From WLMZ01 sp037139095 (GTDB taxonomy: Bacteria; Actinomycetota; Acidimicrobiia; Acidimicrobiales; Ilumatobacteraceae), in assembly GCA_037139095.1 (NCBI GenBank), contig JBAXHD010000038.1, forward strand, positions 1-26,412: a DNA stretch of 26,412 nucleotides, read 5' to 3'. A program made the translations under genes and the position numbers. How positions within the stretch are numbered: the stretch's first letter is position 1; each line of letters starts with the position of its first letter. Positions 10,721-17,787 of this stretch are shown here, in pieces. A model generated the notes under the pieces. The model made no database searches, was not told the DNA's origin, and was given only the letters and a program-made list of their open reading frames with translations.

Positions 10721-11083
10721 TCAGTCCTCTGCGCCAAAGCGACGGAAGAAACAGCTATACGCACCGGTATGACAGGCGCCGTTGCCTTCTTGCTCAACCT
10801 TGAACAGCAACACATCGGCGTCGCAGTCGTAGTAGGCCTCGCGTACAAACTGACGATCGCCGCTGGTGTCGCCTTTGCGCCACACCTCTTGGCGGCTGCG
10901 ACTCCAATAGACCATGCGTCCTTCGGTGAAGGTCATCTGCAAGGTCTCGCTGTTCATCCACGCAACCATCAACACGTCGTTGGTGGCGATGTCTTGGGCG
11001 ATAACCGGCACCAGACCGGCGGCATCAAACTTCACCGCAGCGAGTTGGTCTGGGGTGGCGTCGATCGGTACTCCGGTTGGCAT
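10721..11083 (-). CDS. hisI: phosphoribosyl-AMP cyclohydrolase
   Basis: HisI opens the purine ring of PR-AMP in the third step of histidine synthesis. The 120-residue protein is the stand-alone cyclohydrolase without the HisE pyrophosphatase domain. Visible motifs are MVYWSRSRQEVWRKGDTSG and YYDCDADVLLFKVEQEGNGACHTG. Zinc ligands are C87, C104 and C111; D86, D88 and D90 are the magnesium-binding aspartates. The ATG is preceded at 6 nt by TAACAT. It heads a two-gene operon with trpE, an order seen in several actinobacterial his/trp clusters, here separated from hisCBHF by about 2.5 kb of unrelated genes. Confidence 0.96.
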   Translation of the reverse strand: MPTGVPIDATPDQLAAVKFDAAGLVPVIAQDIATNDVLMVAWMNSETLQMTFTEGRMVYWSRSRQEVWRKGDTSGDRQFVREAYYDCDADVLLFKVEQEGNGACHTGAYSCFFRRFGAED

Positions 11084-11089
11084 TCGGCC

Positions 11090-11095
11090 ATGTTA
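11090..11095 (-). promoter_or_regulatory. -10 box TAACAT of leaderless hisI-trpE promoter
   Basis: TAACAT on the minus strand, 6 nt before the hisI ATG. There is no Shine-Dalgarno and no room for a leader, which argues against attenuation or T-box control of hisI-trpE. Confidence 0.6.
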
Positions 11096-11124
11096 GAGGC
11101 GACGGCCTCAACTCGCCCGATCGT

Positions 11125-11451
11125 TTAGATGTAGAGCCCTGTGCTGCTCTCGTTGCGAGATGCCGCAACGGCGTGCAGATCGCGCTCGCGCAACATGATG
11201 TAGTCCTTGCCGCCCACCTCGACCTCGTAGCGATCGTCGGGGCTGAACAACACGCGATCGCCAACTTCGGCACTGCGAACGTTCTGGCCGAGAGCCACAA
11301 CTTCGGCCCACACCAAGCGCTTGGCCAGTTGTGCGGTAGCCGGAATGAGAATGCCGCCCATCGTGCGACGCTCGGAATCTTTGTCGGGTATGTGCACCAG
11401 AAGACGATCGTTCAGCATCTTGATAGGGAGCTTGGTGTCTTCGTCGGCCAC
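11125..11451 (-). CDS. stand-alone GroES-like co-chaperonin
   Basis: A 108-residue GroES/Cpn10-fold protein. Visible signatures are the N-terminal strand MLNDRLLVHI, the mobile loop with GGILIPA (residues 32-38, keeping the I-L-I tripeptide that contacts GroEL), VVALGQNV, VGDRVLFS and YIMLRERDLHAV. It departs from canonical GroES by an extra N-terminal segment, a loop reading RRTMGG, and a 13-residue tail (about 96-108) after the usual end. No groEL is adjacent, so it may be a second co-chaperonin paralogue. The GTG start was chosen because the GroES homology begins just after it and a TACCGT lies 6 nt upstream; the frame is open farther up to 11586 but would run into the divergent hydrolase gene. 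Confidence 0.88.
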   Translation of the reverse strand: MADEDTKLPIKMLNDRLLVHIPDKDSERRTMGGILIPATAQLAKRLVWAEVVALGQNVRSAEVGDRVLFSPDDRYEVEVGGKDYIMLRERDLHAVAASRNESSTGLYI

Positions 11452-11457
11452 AGCACG

Positions 11458-11467
11458 ACGGTACCGT
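11458..11467. promoter_or_regulatory. palindromic divergent promoter core ACGGTACCGT
   Basis: This perfect 10-bp palindrome contains TACCGT on both strands (11458-11463 leftward, 11462-11467 rightward), overlapping by the central TA. The leftward copy is 6 nt from the GTG of the GroES-like gene and the rightward copy 7 nt from the GTG of the hydrolase gene. The whole gap between the two start codons is 23 bp. Each copy therefore fits the leaderless -10 pattern of the window, and one symmetric element appears to serve both genes. Confidence 0.65.
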
Positions 11468-11474
11468 CTGGGGC

Positions 11475-12095
11475 GTGCGGATTGAAACTGTGATGCTCGA
11501 GGCGCTCGACGGCGCTCAGGTAGAAGCCGATCTCGTTCGGGTCGATGGCGCCCGCGGCGCCGTGGTGCTTGCTCATCCCCATCCACTCTTTGGTGGCGAC
11601 CGGTTGAATCCAGTAGTCGATGCGTTGTTCAACGCCTTGGTCGACATTGGTTTTACTGCGCTGCGGTTCGACTTTCGCGGCGTGAACAACTCATCGGGCA
11701 CTCATGACGGCGGCGATAGCGAGCGGCTCGACATTCTTGCGGCCATCGAACTGCTCGAGGTCATCGACCCCGATGCGCCGATCTGGTTGGTGGGCTATTC
11801 ATTCGGCGCGTTTGTGTCGCTCAATGTGGTGGACCCACGCATCGCCGGGTGGGTCGGCATCGCTCCCCCGCTGGCAGCGATGAACTCTCGCTGCCTTGCC
11901 GACACTGATTACCGGCCAAAGCTGCTTCTGGTTCCAGAGCACGATCAGTACAGCGCCCCAGCGGCCACCGCCGACCTCACAGCGTCTTGGGTGTCGTGTA
12001 CGCAGAGCACCGTGACGATGGCAGATCATTTTCTTAGCGGCCGGCTCAACATTGTGGTCCAAGCCGTGTGCGCCCACCTCGAGGCGAGCACATGA
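11475..12095 (+). CDS. alpha/beta hydrolase (dienelactone hydrolase-like / COG2945-like)
   Basis: A 206-residue alpha/beta hydrolase without signal peptide or membrane segment. HPHPLFGGD (residues 34-42) forms the oxyanion-side loop typical of the COG2945 group. The nucleophile elbow is GYSFGA (S109), with likely triad partners D157 (in PEHDQYS) and H185 (in MADHFLSG). Substrate is unknown; related proteins are annotated only as hydrolases or acyltransferases. The GTG start gives MRIETVMLEALDG and is placed by the rightward TACCGT of the shared palindromic promoter. The stop overlaps the next gene by 4 bp (ATGA), so the two form an operon. Confidence 0.85.
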   Translation: MRIETVMLEALDGAQVEADLVRVDGARGAVVLAHPHPLFGGDRLNPVVDALFNALVDIGFTALRFDFRGVNNSSGTHDGGDSERLDILAAIELLEVIDPDAPIWLVGYSFGAFVSLNVVDPRIAGWVGIAPPLAAMNSRCLADTDYRPKLLLVPEHDQYSAPAATADLTASWVSCTQSTVTMADHFLSGRLNIVVQAVCAHLEAST

Positions 12096-12541
12096 CCGCC
12101 AACGATCAGCTTGATCGCCTGCAAAGCCACGACGACATCCGTCAGCTCATTGCCCGCTACTGCTGGGCGCTCGACACGCTTGATCGCGAGTTGTTCGACA
12201 CCGTGTTTACAGCCGATGCAACAGCCCGCCTTGGCCGCGGCACCCAGCACGGACCCGAAGAAATGTGGGCACTCATCAACAGCGTGTTGGCAACGCTCGA
12301 CCTGAGCCAGCACTTGGTCGGCTCTCAGCTCATCGATCTGCATGTCGATGGAGCTACGGCCACAAGTCGTTGCCACTTTCACGCACAGCATGTGCGCGCC
12401 GCTGCCGAAGGCGGTTCGCAGTACGTAATCGCGGGCCGCTACGACGACCAGTTGGTGCGCACCAGCCACGGTTGGCGAATCGCCCACCGCAAGCTGACCA
12501 TGTTGTGGACCACCGGCAATCCGGCCGTGATCGGCGCCTGA
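12092..12541 (+). CDS. SnoaL-like / NTF2-fold protein
   Basis: A 149-residue protein of the SnoaL/nuclear transport factor 2 superfamily. It opens with the characteristic helix DDIRQLIARYCWALDTLDRELFDTVFTADA, continues through HLVGSQLIDLHVDGATATSRCHFHAQHV and a strand pair (YVIAGRYDDQLVRTSHGWRIAHRKLTML). This cone-shaped fold covers ring-hydroxylating dioxygenase beta subunits, dehydratases, isomerases and many uncharacterised proteins, so the reaction cannot be assigned. It starts at an ATG overlapping the hydrolase stop (ATGA), with GAGG about 9 nt upstream. It ends 7 bp before the convergent aldo/keto reductase. Confidence 0.85.
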   Translation: MTANDQLDRLQSHDDIRQLIARYCWALDTLDRELFDTVFTADATARLGRGTQHGPEEMWALINSVLATLDLSQHLVGSQLIDLHVDGATATSRCHFHAQHVRAAAEGGSQYVIAGRYDDQLVRTSHGWRIAHRKLTMLWTTGNPAVIGA

Positions 12542-12548
12542 CCTACGC

Positions 12549-13529
12549 CTACTTGGCGATTGCCGCGTCGATGCGCTGCTTCAGTTCGGGGGTGAATACC
12601 TCGAGCACTTCGAGAGCACCCATGTTGTCGACAACCTGCGACGCGCGGCTCGCGCCGGTGATCACGGTGGTGACATTGGGGTTCGAGGCGCACCATGCAA
12701 TGGCCAACTGAGCCATTGTGCAACCGATCTCTTCGGCGATAGGACGCAGACGCTCGACTCGATCGACCTCGGCCTGATCGGTGAGGCGCTTGGCCAACCA
12801 GCCATAGCCAGGCAGCGCTGCACGGCTGTCTTCGGGCACGCCATCGCGGTACTTACCGGTCAGCAAACCAGAGGCCAGCGGACTCCAAATGGTGGTGCCC
12901 AAACCAATGTCTGAGTAGAGCCGAGCGAACTCGACCTCGACCTTGCGGCGCTCCATCATGTTGTACTGCGGCTGTTCCATCACTGGCTTGTGCAGATGAT
13001 GACGCTCGGCGATTTCGTACGCGGCACGGATCTCGTCGGCGGTCCATTCGCTGGTGCCCCAGTAAAGAACTTTGCCGCGCTCGATGAGGTCGTGCATCGC
13101 CCACACGGTTTCTTCGATGGGCGTGTTGGGGTCGGCGCGATGGCAGAACAACAAGTCGATGAAGTCAGCGCGCAAACGATCGAGGCAGCCCTCGATCGAG
13201 TGATGCAGGTACTTACGGTTCAGCGTGTTCGACATGTTGGGCATGTTGCCGTCGATGCCCCAAAACACTTTGGTAGAGAGCACGTAGCTCTGACGCTTCC
13301 AGCCAAGCTGCTCGATGACGCGGCCCATGATGGCCTCGCTCTCGCCGCCTGCGTAGGCCTCGGCGTTGTCATAAAAGTTGCAGCCAGCATCGTGTGCGGC
13401 CTGCATGCATTCGAGCGCAGTGTCGTCTTTGAGTTGGTTGTCGAACGTAACCCACGATCCGAATGAGAGAACCGACAACTGCAGACCTGAGCGACCAAGC
13501 CGACGAAATGGCATCTTTGTTTGAGGCAT
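12549..13529 (-). CDS. aldo/keto reductase (Kv-beta-like)
   Basis: A 326-residue NAD(P)H-dependent aldo/keto reductase. The catalytic tetrad is visible as D54, Y59 (NFYDNAEAYAGGESE), K87 (LSTKVFW) and H130 (LLFCHRAD). YWGTSEW, QPQYNMMER and WSPLASGLLTGKY match the voltage-gated potassium channel beta-subunit subgroup (KCNAB/AKR6-like), which is often found in bacteria without any channel. Cofactor contacts would come from the C-terminal VTTVITGASRASQVVDN. The physiological substrate is unknown. The ATG at 13529 was chosen over the open frame to 13847, which runs inside hisF, and is preceded at 6 nt by TACGGT. It lies 20 bp after hisF but appears to have its own promoter. Confidence 0.93.
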   Translation of the reverse strand: MPQTKMPFRRLGRSGLQLSVLSFGSWVTFDNQLKDDTALECMQAAHDAGCNFYDNAEAYAGGESEAIMGRVIEQLGWKRQSYVLSTKVFWGIDGNMPNMSNTLNRKYLHHSIEGCLDRLRADFIDLLFCHRADPNTPIEETVWAMHDLIERGKVLYWGTSEWTADEIRAAYEIAERHHLHKPVMEQPQYNMMERRKVEVEFARLYSDIGLGTTIWSPLASGLLTGKYRDGVPEDSRAALPGYGWLAKRLTDQAEVDRVERLRPIAEEIGCTMAQLAIAWCASNPNVTTVITGASRASQVVDNMGALEVLEVFTPELKQRIDAAIAK

Positions 13530-13535
13530 ACCGTG

Positions 13536-13541
13536 ACCGTA
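13536..13541 (-). promoter_or_regulatory. -10 box TACGGT of leaderless aldo/keto reductase promoter
   Basis: TACGGT on the minus strand, 6 nt before the ATG at 13529. It lies in the 20-bp gap after hisF and fits the leaderless pattern. Confidence 0.6.
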
Positions 13542-13549
13542 CAGCGAGA

Positions 13550-14317
13550 TCAGGCGGGAGGGCGAACAGTAACCCCTGCGGCGATGAGCGCCCGCTTTGC
13601 ATCGGCGATGGTGAACTCGCCGAAGTGAAAGATCGATGCCGCAAGCACTGCATCGGCGTGACCATTGACGATGCCGTCGACAAGGTGCTGCAGATTGCCC
13701 ACACCGCCACTGGCAATGACCGCCACATTGACCGAGTCGGCAATGGTTCGCGTGAGGTTGTTTTCGAAACCTTCGCGGGTGCCGTCGCGATCCATCGAGG
13801 TGAGCAAGATCTCGCCAGCACCTAACGCAGTTGCCTGTTGCGCCCACTCAACCGCATCGCGCCCTGTTGGCGTTCGGCCGCCGTGCAAAAACACTTCCCA
13901 ACCACCGCCAGCAGCGTTGGCTCGAGCGTCTACAGCACAGACCACACACTGCGAACCGAACTCTGCGGCGATCTCGGAAATCAACTCGGGACGTTCGAAC
14001 GCAGCGGTGTTGACGCTGACCTTGTCGGCCCCGGCTCGCAGCATGCGGCGAGCGTCTTCGACGCTACGAATGCCGCCGCCGACGGTGAACGGAATGAACA
14101 CTTGCTCGGCCACGCGACGCACGACATCGACCATTGTCTCGCGGCCATCGGATGACGCAGTGATGTCGAGAAACACCAACTCATCGGCGCCTTCGTTGTC
14201 GTATCGCGCTGCAAGTTCAACTGGGTCCCCAGCGTCGCGAAGGCCAACAAAGTTGACGCCCTTCACAACGCGCCCGTTGGTGACATCGAGGCAAGGAATG
14301 ACGCGTGCCACTTTCAT
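13550..14317 (-). CDS. hisF: imidazole glycerol phosphate synthase, cyclase subunit
   Basis: HisF condenses PRFAR with ammonia from HisH to give imidazole glycerol phosphate and AICAR. The 255-residue TIM barrel opens with MKVARVIPCLDVTNGRVVKG. The catalytic aspartates are D11 and D130 (CAVDARAN); phosphate-binding loops are VGGGIRS and IASGGVGNLQHL. Length is standard. The ATG overlaps the hisH stop by 4 bp (ATGA). HisA/PriA is a similar barrel, but the CLDV opening and the AVDAR active-site strand identify HisF. It is the last gene of the his cluster here. Confidence 0.97.
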   Translation of the reverse strand: MKVARVIPCLDVTNGRVVKGVNFVGLRDAGDPVELAARYDNEGADELVFLDITASSDGRETMVDVVRRVAEQVFIPFTVGGGIRSVEDARRMLRAGADKVSVNTAAFERPELISEIAAEFGSQCVVCAVDARANAAGGGWEVFLHGGRTPTGRDAVEWAQQATALGAGEILLTSMDRDGTREGFENNLTRTIADSVNVAVIASGGVGNLQHLVDGIVNGHADAVLAASIFHFGEFTIADAKRALIAAGVTVRPPA

Positions 14318-14943
14318 GCTGCGGCCGACTTCACAAAGTTGGCGAGCAACGCAAGGCCCGAGGTACCCGACTTCTCAGGATGGAACTGCGTAGCGAACAC
14401 GTTGCCGTTGCGAAACGCAGCATTGAGTTCGGTGCCATATTCGACAGTGGCCGCCACCATCGCTGGGTCGTCGGGGACACCGTGCAGCGAGTGCACAAAG
14501 TACATCCACGAGTCGTTACCCAACCCAGCAAGCATCGTGTCGCCCGAGTTACTGATGCGCAGTTTGTTCCACTGCATTTGCGGTCGCTTCACGCCGGCAG
14601 GAATCCACCGCACCACACCGGGCAGCACGCCGAGACCAGCCGCATCGGCCGTCTCTTCGCTGGAGTCGAAAAGCATTTGCATGCCGACGCAGATACCGAG
14701 AAACGGTCGACCCGAATCAACCGCGTCGTGCACACTCTCTTCGAGGCCGGCAGACCGAAGTGCATTCATGCATGCCCCAAACGCTCCGACGCCAGGAAGC
14801 ACCACCGCGTCGGCATCGCGAATGAACCCGGGGTCGGCGCTGAGCAACGCATCGCCACCGACGCGCTGAAGCGCCTTCTCAGCGGAGCGCAAGTTGCCGA
14901 TGCCGTAGTCGAGAACAGCAATAACCGGACGGCGTGAAGTCAC
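14314..14943 (-). CDS. hisH: imidazole glycerol phosphate synthase, glutamine amidotransferase subunit
   Basis: HisH hydrolyses glutamine and channels ammonia into HisF. The 209-residue class I amidotransferase has its nucleophile in FLGICVGMQML (C85) and its partners in QFHPEKSG (H188, E190); it opens with IAVLDYGIGNLRS. The GTG start at 14943 overlaps the hisB stop by 4 bp (GTGA) and has AAGG a few bases upstream. An alternative upstream start would lie inside hisB and lacks conservation. The direct hisH-hisF junction has no hisA/priA between the genes, whereas many actinobacteria have priA there. Confidence 0.96.
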   Translation of the reverse strand: MTSRRPVIAVLDYGIGNLRSAEKALQRVGGDALLSADPGFIRDADAVVLPGVGAFGACMNALRSAGLEESVHDAVDSGRPFLGICVGMQMLFDSSEETADAAGLGVLPGVVRWIPAGVKRPQMQWNKLRISNSGDTMLAGLGNDSWMYFVHSLHGVPDDPAMVAATVEYGTELNAAFRNGNVFATQFHPEKSGTSGLALLANFVKSAAA

Positions 14944-15530
14944 AACACACCCTTGGTAGAGGGCAACGATGAGCCCTCGACGCGTACGGCGTCGCGTAGG
15001 CAACGCGCCAAACCTTTGAACGCAGCTTCAATGATGTGATGGACGTTGGTTCCGCGCCGCAACGACATGTGCAGGGTGATTCCCGCAGCGGTGGCGAAGC
15101 TGCTGATGGCATGCTCGGCCAACTGGGGATCGAACGCAGGGTTGCCGAGCGGAAGGCACTCGAGCGTGGGTACATCCCAGACCATGAATGGACGACCGGA
15201 GAGGTCGAGAGCAACCTCGACGAGCGCTTCGTCGAGCGGATACAGCCCGCTGGCAAAGCGACGAACGCCAACCTTGTCGCCAACGGCTTCGCGGAACGCC
15301 TCGCCCAAAGTGATGGCCACATCTTCGACCGTGTGATGGGTGTCGATGTGCAGGTCACCAACGGCTTGGATGGTGAGATCGAAACCACCGTGGCGACCAA
15401 GCTGATCGAGCATGTGGTCATAGAACGGGATGCCGGTTGAGATGTTGGTGACACCGGTGCCGTCGAGGTCGATCGACATCTCGATCGAGGTCTCCTTGGT
15501 CTTGCGAACACGGCTTGCTGTGCGAGTCAT
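14940..15530 (-). CDS. hisB: imidazoleglycerol-phosphate dehydratase
   Basis: HisB removes water from imidazole glycerol phosphate in the sixth step of histidine synthesis. The 196-residue protein is the monofunctional dehydratase without the histidinol phosphatase domain of enterobacteria. Its two metal-binding repeats are visible: HIDTHHTVED (H61, H65, H66, E69) and the later TNVHHIIEAAFKG, with FYDHMLDQLGRHGGFD at 36-51. The ATG at 15530 overlaps the hisC stop by 4 bp and has a perfect GGAGG 7 nt upstream. The open frame extends to 15947 but that part lies inside hisC. Confidence 0.97.
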   Translation of the reverse strand: MTRTASRVRKTKETSIEMSIDLDGTGVTNISTGIPFYDHMLDQLGRHGGFDLTIQAVGDLHIDTHHTVEDVAITLGEAFREAVGDKVGVRRFASGLYPLDEALVEVALDLSGRPFMVWDVPTLECLPLGNPAFDPQLAEHAISSFATAAGITLHMSLRRGTNVHHIIEAAFKGLARCLRDAVRVEGSSLPSTKGVL

Positions 15531-16588
15531 GCCAGAACCTCCTGCAGTGCGGCGAGAAATGCGTCGTTCTCTTCGGGTGTACCCACGGTGACCCGCAGAC
15601 AGTTTTCGAGGCGTGGCCAACCGCTGCAATCGCGAACTAACACGCTGCGGTCCACAAGTCGCTGCCACACGTCTCGACCCGCAAGCGCGGTGGGCCTGAA
15701 CAGAATGAAGTTTGCGCCGCTGGGCCACGAGTGCACCGGCATCACGGCGAATGCAGTCTGAATGCGCTCGCGCTCGGACACGATGAGGTCGATGCGCTGC
15801 TGCATCTCGTTCACGTAACGCAACGCAAGGCGACCCGCGATCTGCTTGGCAGTATCGAGGTGGTACGGCAAGATCACCTTGTCGAGTTCGGCCACCAACC
15901 ACGAGGGACCAACGAGGTAACCCAGCCGTGCGCCCGCCATCGACCATGTCTTGCTAAACGTGCGACTGACCACCAACGGTGTCTCTTCGTCGATGAGATC
16001 GAGCGCAGTCCAGTCGGCGAATTGACCATAGGCCTCATCGACCACCACCAAGCCTGGCGCCATCGCCATGACCTCGCGCACATTTGACTCTGGCTCAACC
16101 AAGCCCGTTGGATTGTTGGGTGAACACAAGAACGTGATGATCGGCTGAGCGGTCTCGCACACGCGGCGCACTTCGGCGAGATCGAGCGTGAAGTCGTGGT
16201 TGCGCTCGCCTTCGACGACCGTGGCGCCCGTGAGTCGGGCGATGTGAGCATGCAGTTGGTACGTGGGCTCGAACGTGGCCACGGTTCTACCCGGGCCGGC
16301 GTAGGTAAGCAGCAGCGTTTGCAAGACCTCGTTAGAGCCGTTGGCCACAAACACTTGGCTCGCCTCGACACCGTGCAACGCGGCGATGGCTGCGCGAAGT
16401 TCGGTGGCGGCTCGGTCGGGATAGCGATGCCACTCGATGCGTGAGACCTCGGCAGCGAACGCATCGCTCCACGCCGCGGGAGGCGGGGTGGGCGATTCGT
16501 TGGTGTTGAGACGCACGCGAACCGACACCTGTGGCGAGTGGTAGCCCTCGAGAGCCTTGAGATCATCACGTACAGCTATGCGAGCCAC
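15527..16588 (-). CDS. hisC: histidinol-phosphate aminotransferase
   Basis: A PLP-dependent fold-type I aminotransferase of 353 residues that converts imidazole acetol phosphate and glutamate to histidinol phosphate. RLNTNESP is the HisC N-terminal signature; FLCSPNNPTG and VVVDEAYGQF follow, and the Schiff-base lysine is K213 in SRTFSKTWSMAGARLGYLVG. It is the first gene of the hisC-hisB-hisH-hisF run, each joined by 4-bp overlaps. The GTG start was chosen because a TAGCCT lies 6 nt upstream and because the protein aligns from this point. Some members of this family use phenylalanine; the operon argues for HisC. Confidence 0.95.
   Translation of the reverse strand: MARIAVRDDLKALEGYHSPQVSVRVRLNTNESPTPPPAAWSDAFAAEVSRIEWHRYPDRAATELRAAIAALHGVEASQVFVANGSNEVLQTLLLTYAGPGRTVATFEPTYQLHAHIARLTGATVVEGERNHDFTLDLAEVRRVCETAQPIITFLCSPNNPTGLVEPESNVREVMAMAPGLVVVDEAYGQFADWTALDLIDEETPLVVSRTFSKTWSMAGARLGYLVGPSWLVAELDKVILPYHLDTAKQIAGRLALRYVNEMQQRIDLIVSERERIQTAFAVMPVHSWPSGANFILFRPTALAGRDVWQRLVDRSVLVRDCSGWPRLENCLRVTVGTPEENDAFLAALQEVLA
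15538..15542 (-). promoter_or_regulatory. Shine-Dalgarno GGAGG of hisB
   Basis: GGAGG on the minus strand, 7 nt before the hisB ATG and inside the end of hisC. It fixes the hisB start and shows that this organism does use Shine-Dalgarno initiation for operon-internal genes. Confidence 0.8.
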
Positions 16589-16594
16589 ACGGGC

Positions 16595-16600
16595 AGGCTA
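16595..16600 (-). promoter_or_regulatory. -10 box TAGCCT of leaderless hisCBHF promoter
   Basis: TAGCCT on the minus strand, 6 nt before the hisC GTG, without Shine-Dalgarno. It would drive the whole hisC-B-H-F run. Confidence 0.6.
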
Positions 16601-16671
16601 GCGAGCACGCTGTTCAACACACGAACACATTGTTTGCAGCGATGCGTGGCGGATCGAGAGACCGCGTAGGC

Positions 16672-16677
16672 CAGAAT
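16672..16677 (+). promoter_or_regulatory. degenerate -10 box CAGAAT before the 64-residue gene
   Basis: CAGAAT, one mismatch from TANAAT, sits 6 nt before the ATG at 16684. The spacing fits the leaderless pattern, and no Shine-Dalgarno is present. Confidence 0.4.
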
Positions 16678-16683
16678 GCCGAG

Positions 16684-16878
16684 ATGAGTTCTTCATCGTC
16701 TGCCGAAATCAGCGTGATCGCCGATGGCATCAACATGTATCGGGGCCGGGTGGCGGGTCTGGCCGAGCCGTTGATTGGCACACCACAAGACGATCTCATC
16801 GCTGCTCTCTACGAAGCCGAACGAGCATTGCGAAACGCGCATCGGGCGATGCAGCGGGCGATGAAGTTGGCGCGCTGA
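16684..16878 (+). CDS. small uncharacterised protein, 64 residues
   Basis: I do not recognise a family. The product starts with a serine run (MSSSSSAEISV), continues with VIADGINMYRGRVAGLAEP, and ends in a predicted helix rich in alanine, arginine and leucine (DDLIAALYEAERALRNAHRAMQRAMKLAR, about residues 36-64) with amphipathic spacing. It has no signal peptide or membrane segment. Support for being real comes from its place in an otherwise empty gap between the divergent hisC gene and nth, clean coding character, a promoter-like CAGAAT before the ATG, and a hairpin about 30 bp after its stop. The first ATG of the open frame (16630) is rejected because it would lie upstream of that promoter. 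Confidence 0.6.
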   Translation: MSSSSSAEISVIADGINMYRGRVAGLAEPLIGTPQDDLIAALYEAERALRNAHRAMQRAMKLAR

Positions 16879-16908
16879 ATACTGCGCAATTGTGTCGAAA
16901 AATGACAA

Positions 16909-16926
16909 CGACCCCTTGCGGGGTCG
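16909..16926 (-). terminator. intrinsic terminator hairpin, best oriented leftward (nth)
   Basis: A 7-bp stem (CGACCCC / GGGGTCG) with a 4-nt loop at 16916-16919. On the minus strand it is followed a few bases later by a T-rich run (CATTTTTC), so it can end a transcript from nth, whose stop lies about 150 bp upstream. On the plus strand no T-run follows, so any role for the small gene at 16684 is weaker. Confidence 0.6.
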
Positions 16927-17073
16927 CTGTGCTGTGAAGCCAGGCGGCGGATCCCGGCAACACCCACAATCCAGGTGGCGGGACCTGGTTGGTGAAAACA
17001 TTGTTGCACTGGGCAATCATCGACGCAAGAAAAACTTCGACGTAATTTGAGCCGCAAGGTGGATGACCGGCAC

Positions 17074-17742
17074 TTACTTTGGCGAAGCGGCCCGCTTGCG
17101 TGGCAGCAACGACGACGGGCAGATGTCCTCGAGGACACATTCGCCGCATTTGGGTTTCTTGGCGTCGCATACCCGGCGACCATGCAAGATGACCCGCAAG
17201 CTGAAATCGCCCCATTCGGCAGGCGGCAGGAACTCATTAAGTTCGCGCTCAACCTTCACGGGGTCTTCCTGCTCAGTCAAACCAAGTTTGCGGCTCAGTC
17301 GCCCAACGTGGGTGTCTACCGGCAGACCGGGCAGCTTGAACACAACGCTACGCACCACGTTGCCGGTCTTTCGACCAACGCCCGCCAGCGTGACCAGATC
17401 CTTCAGTTCGGTGGGGACCTCACCGCCGTATTGATCTACCAACGATTGCGCCATCGAGATGATGTTGCGGGTCTTGGCTTGATAGAAGCCTGTTGAGTGA
17501 ATCATGACCTCAACGTCGGCGGGGTTGGCACTGGCGAGATCGTGTGCCGTTGGATAGCGGTCAAACAGCGCAGGGGTGACCATGTTGACCCGAACGTCGG
17601 TGCACTGCGCCGCCATGATTGTGGCCACCAGCAACTCGAACGCGTTGCGGTGATCGAGCTCACAAACTGCTTCGGGGTATTCGACAGTGAGGCGACGCGC
17701 CACTTCTTTGGCGCGGCCTTTGGGGGTACGTGGTGAACTCAC
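17074..17742 (-). CDS. nth: endonuclease III (DNA glycosylase/AP lyase)
   Basis: Nth excises oxidised pyrimidines and nicks abasic sites in base excision repair. The 222-residue protein has the helix-hairpin-helix LAGVGRKTGNVV with catalytic K125, the catalytic aspartate D143 in PVDTHVGRLS, and the C-terminal [4Fe-4S] motif C192-x6-C199-x2-C202-x5-C208. The open frame extends upstream to 17967, but those residues are unconserved and lie across the mshD promoter and 5' end. I chose the GTG at 17742 (MSSPRTPKGRAKEVARRL), preceded at 7 nt by TAGGGT. It is divergent from mshD. Confidence 0.95.
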   Translation of the reverse strand: MSSPRTPKGRAKEVARRLTVEYPEAVCELDHRNAFELLVATIMAAQCTDVRVNMVTPALFDRYPTAHDLASANPADVEVMIHSTGFYQAKTRNIISMAQSLVDQYGGEVPTELKDLVTLAGVGRKTGNVVRSVVFKLPGLPVDTHVGRLSRKLGLTEQEDPVKVERELNEFLPPAEWGDFSLRVILHGRRVCDAKKPKCGECVLEDICPSSLLPRKRAASPK

Positions 17743-17749
17743 GCCGGTC

Positions 17750-17755
17750 ACCCTA
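17750..17755 (-). promoter_or_regulatory. -10 box TAGGGT of leaderless nth promoter
   Basis: TAGGGT on the minus strand, 7 nt before the GTG at 17742. It lies 32 bp from the oppositely directed mshD -10 box, so the two promoters share about 58 bp of intergenic DNA. Confidence 0.6.
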
Positions 17756-17787
17756 GGGGCTTCCGTTCGGCAGTTGGGGTGACGAGG

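Noticed and set aside
11084..11124. Search for an attenuator, T-box or Trp leader peptide upstream of hisI-trpE
   Set aside because: Only 41 bp separate the GroES-like stop from the hisI ATG, with a -10 hexamer just before the ATG. No leader can fit.
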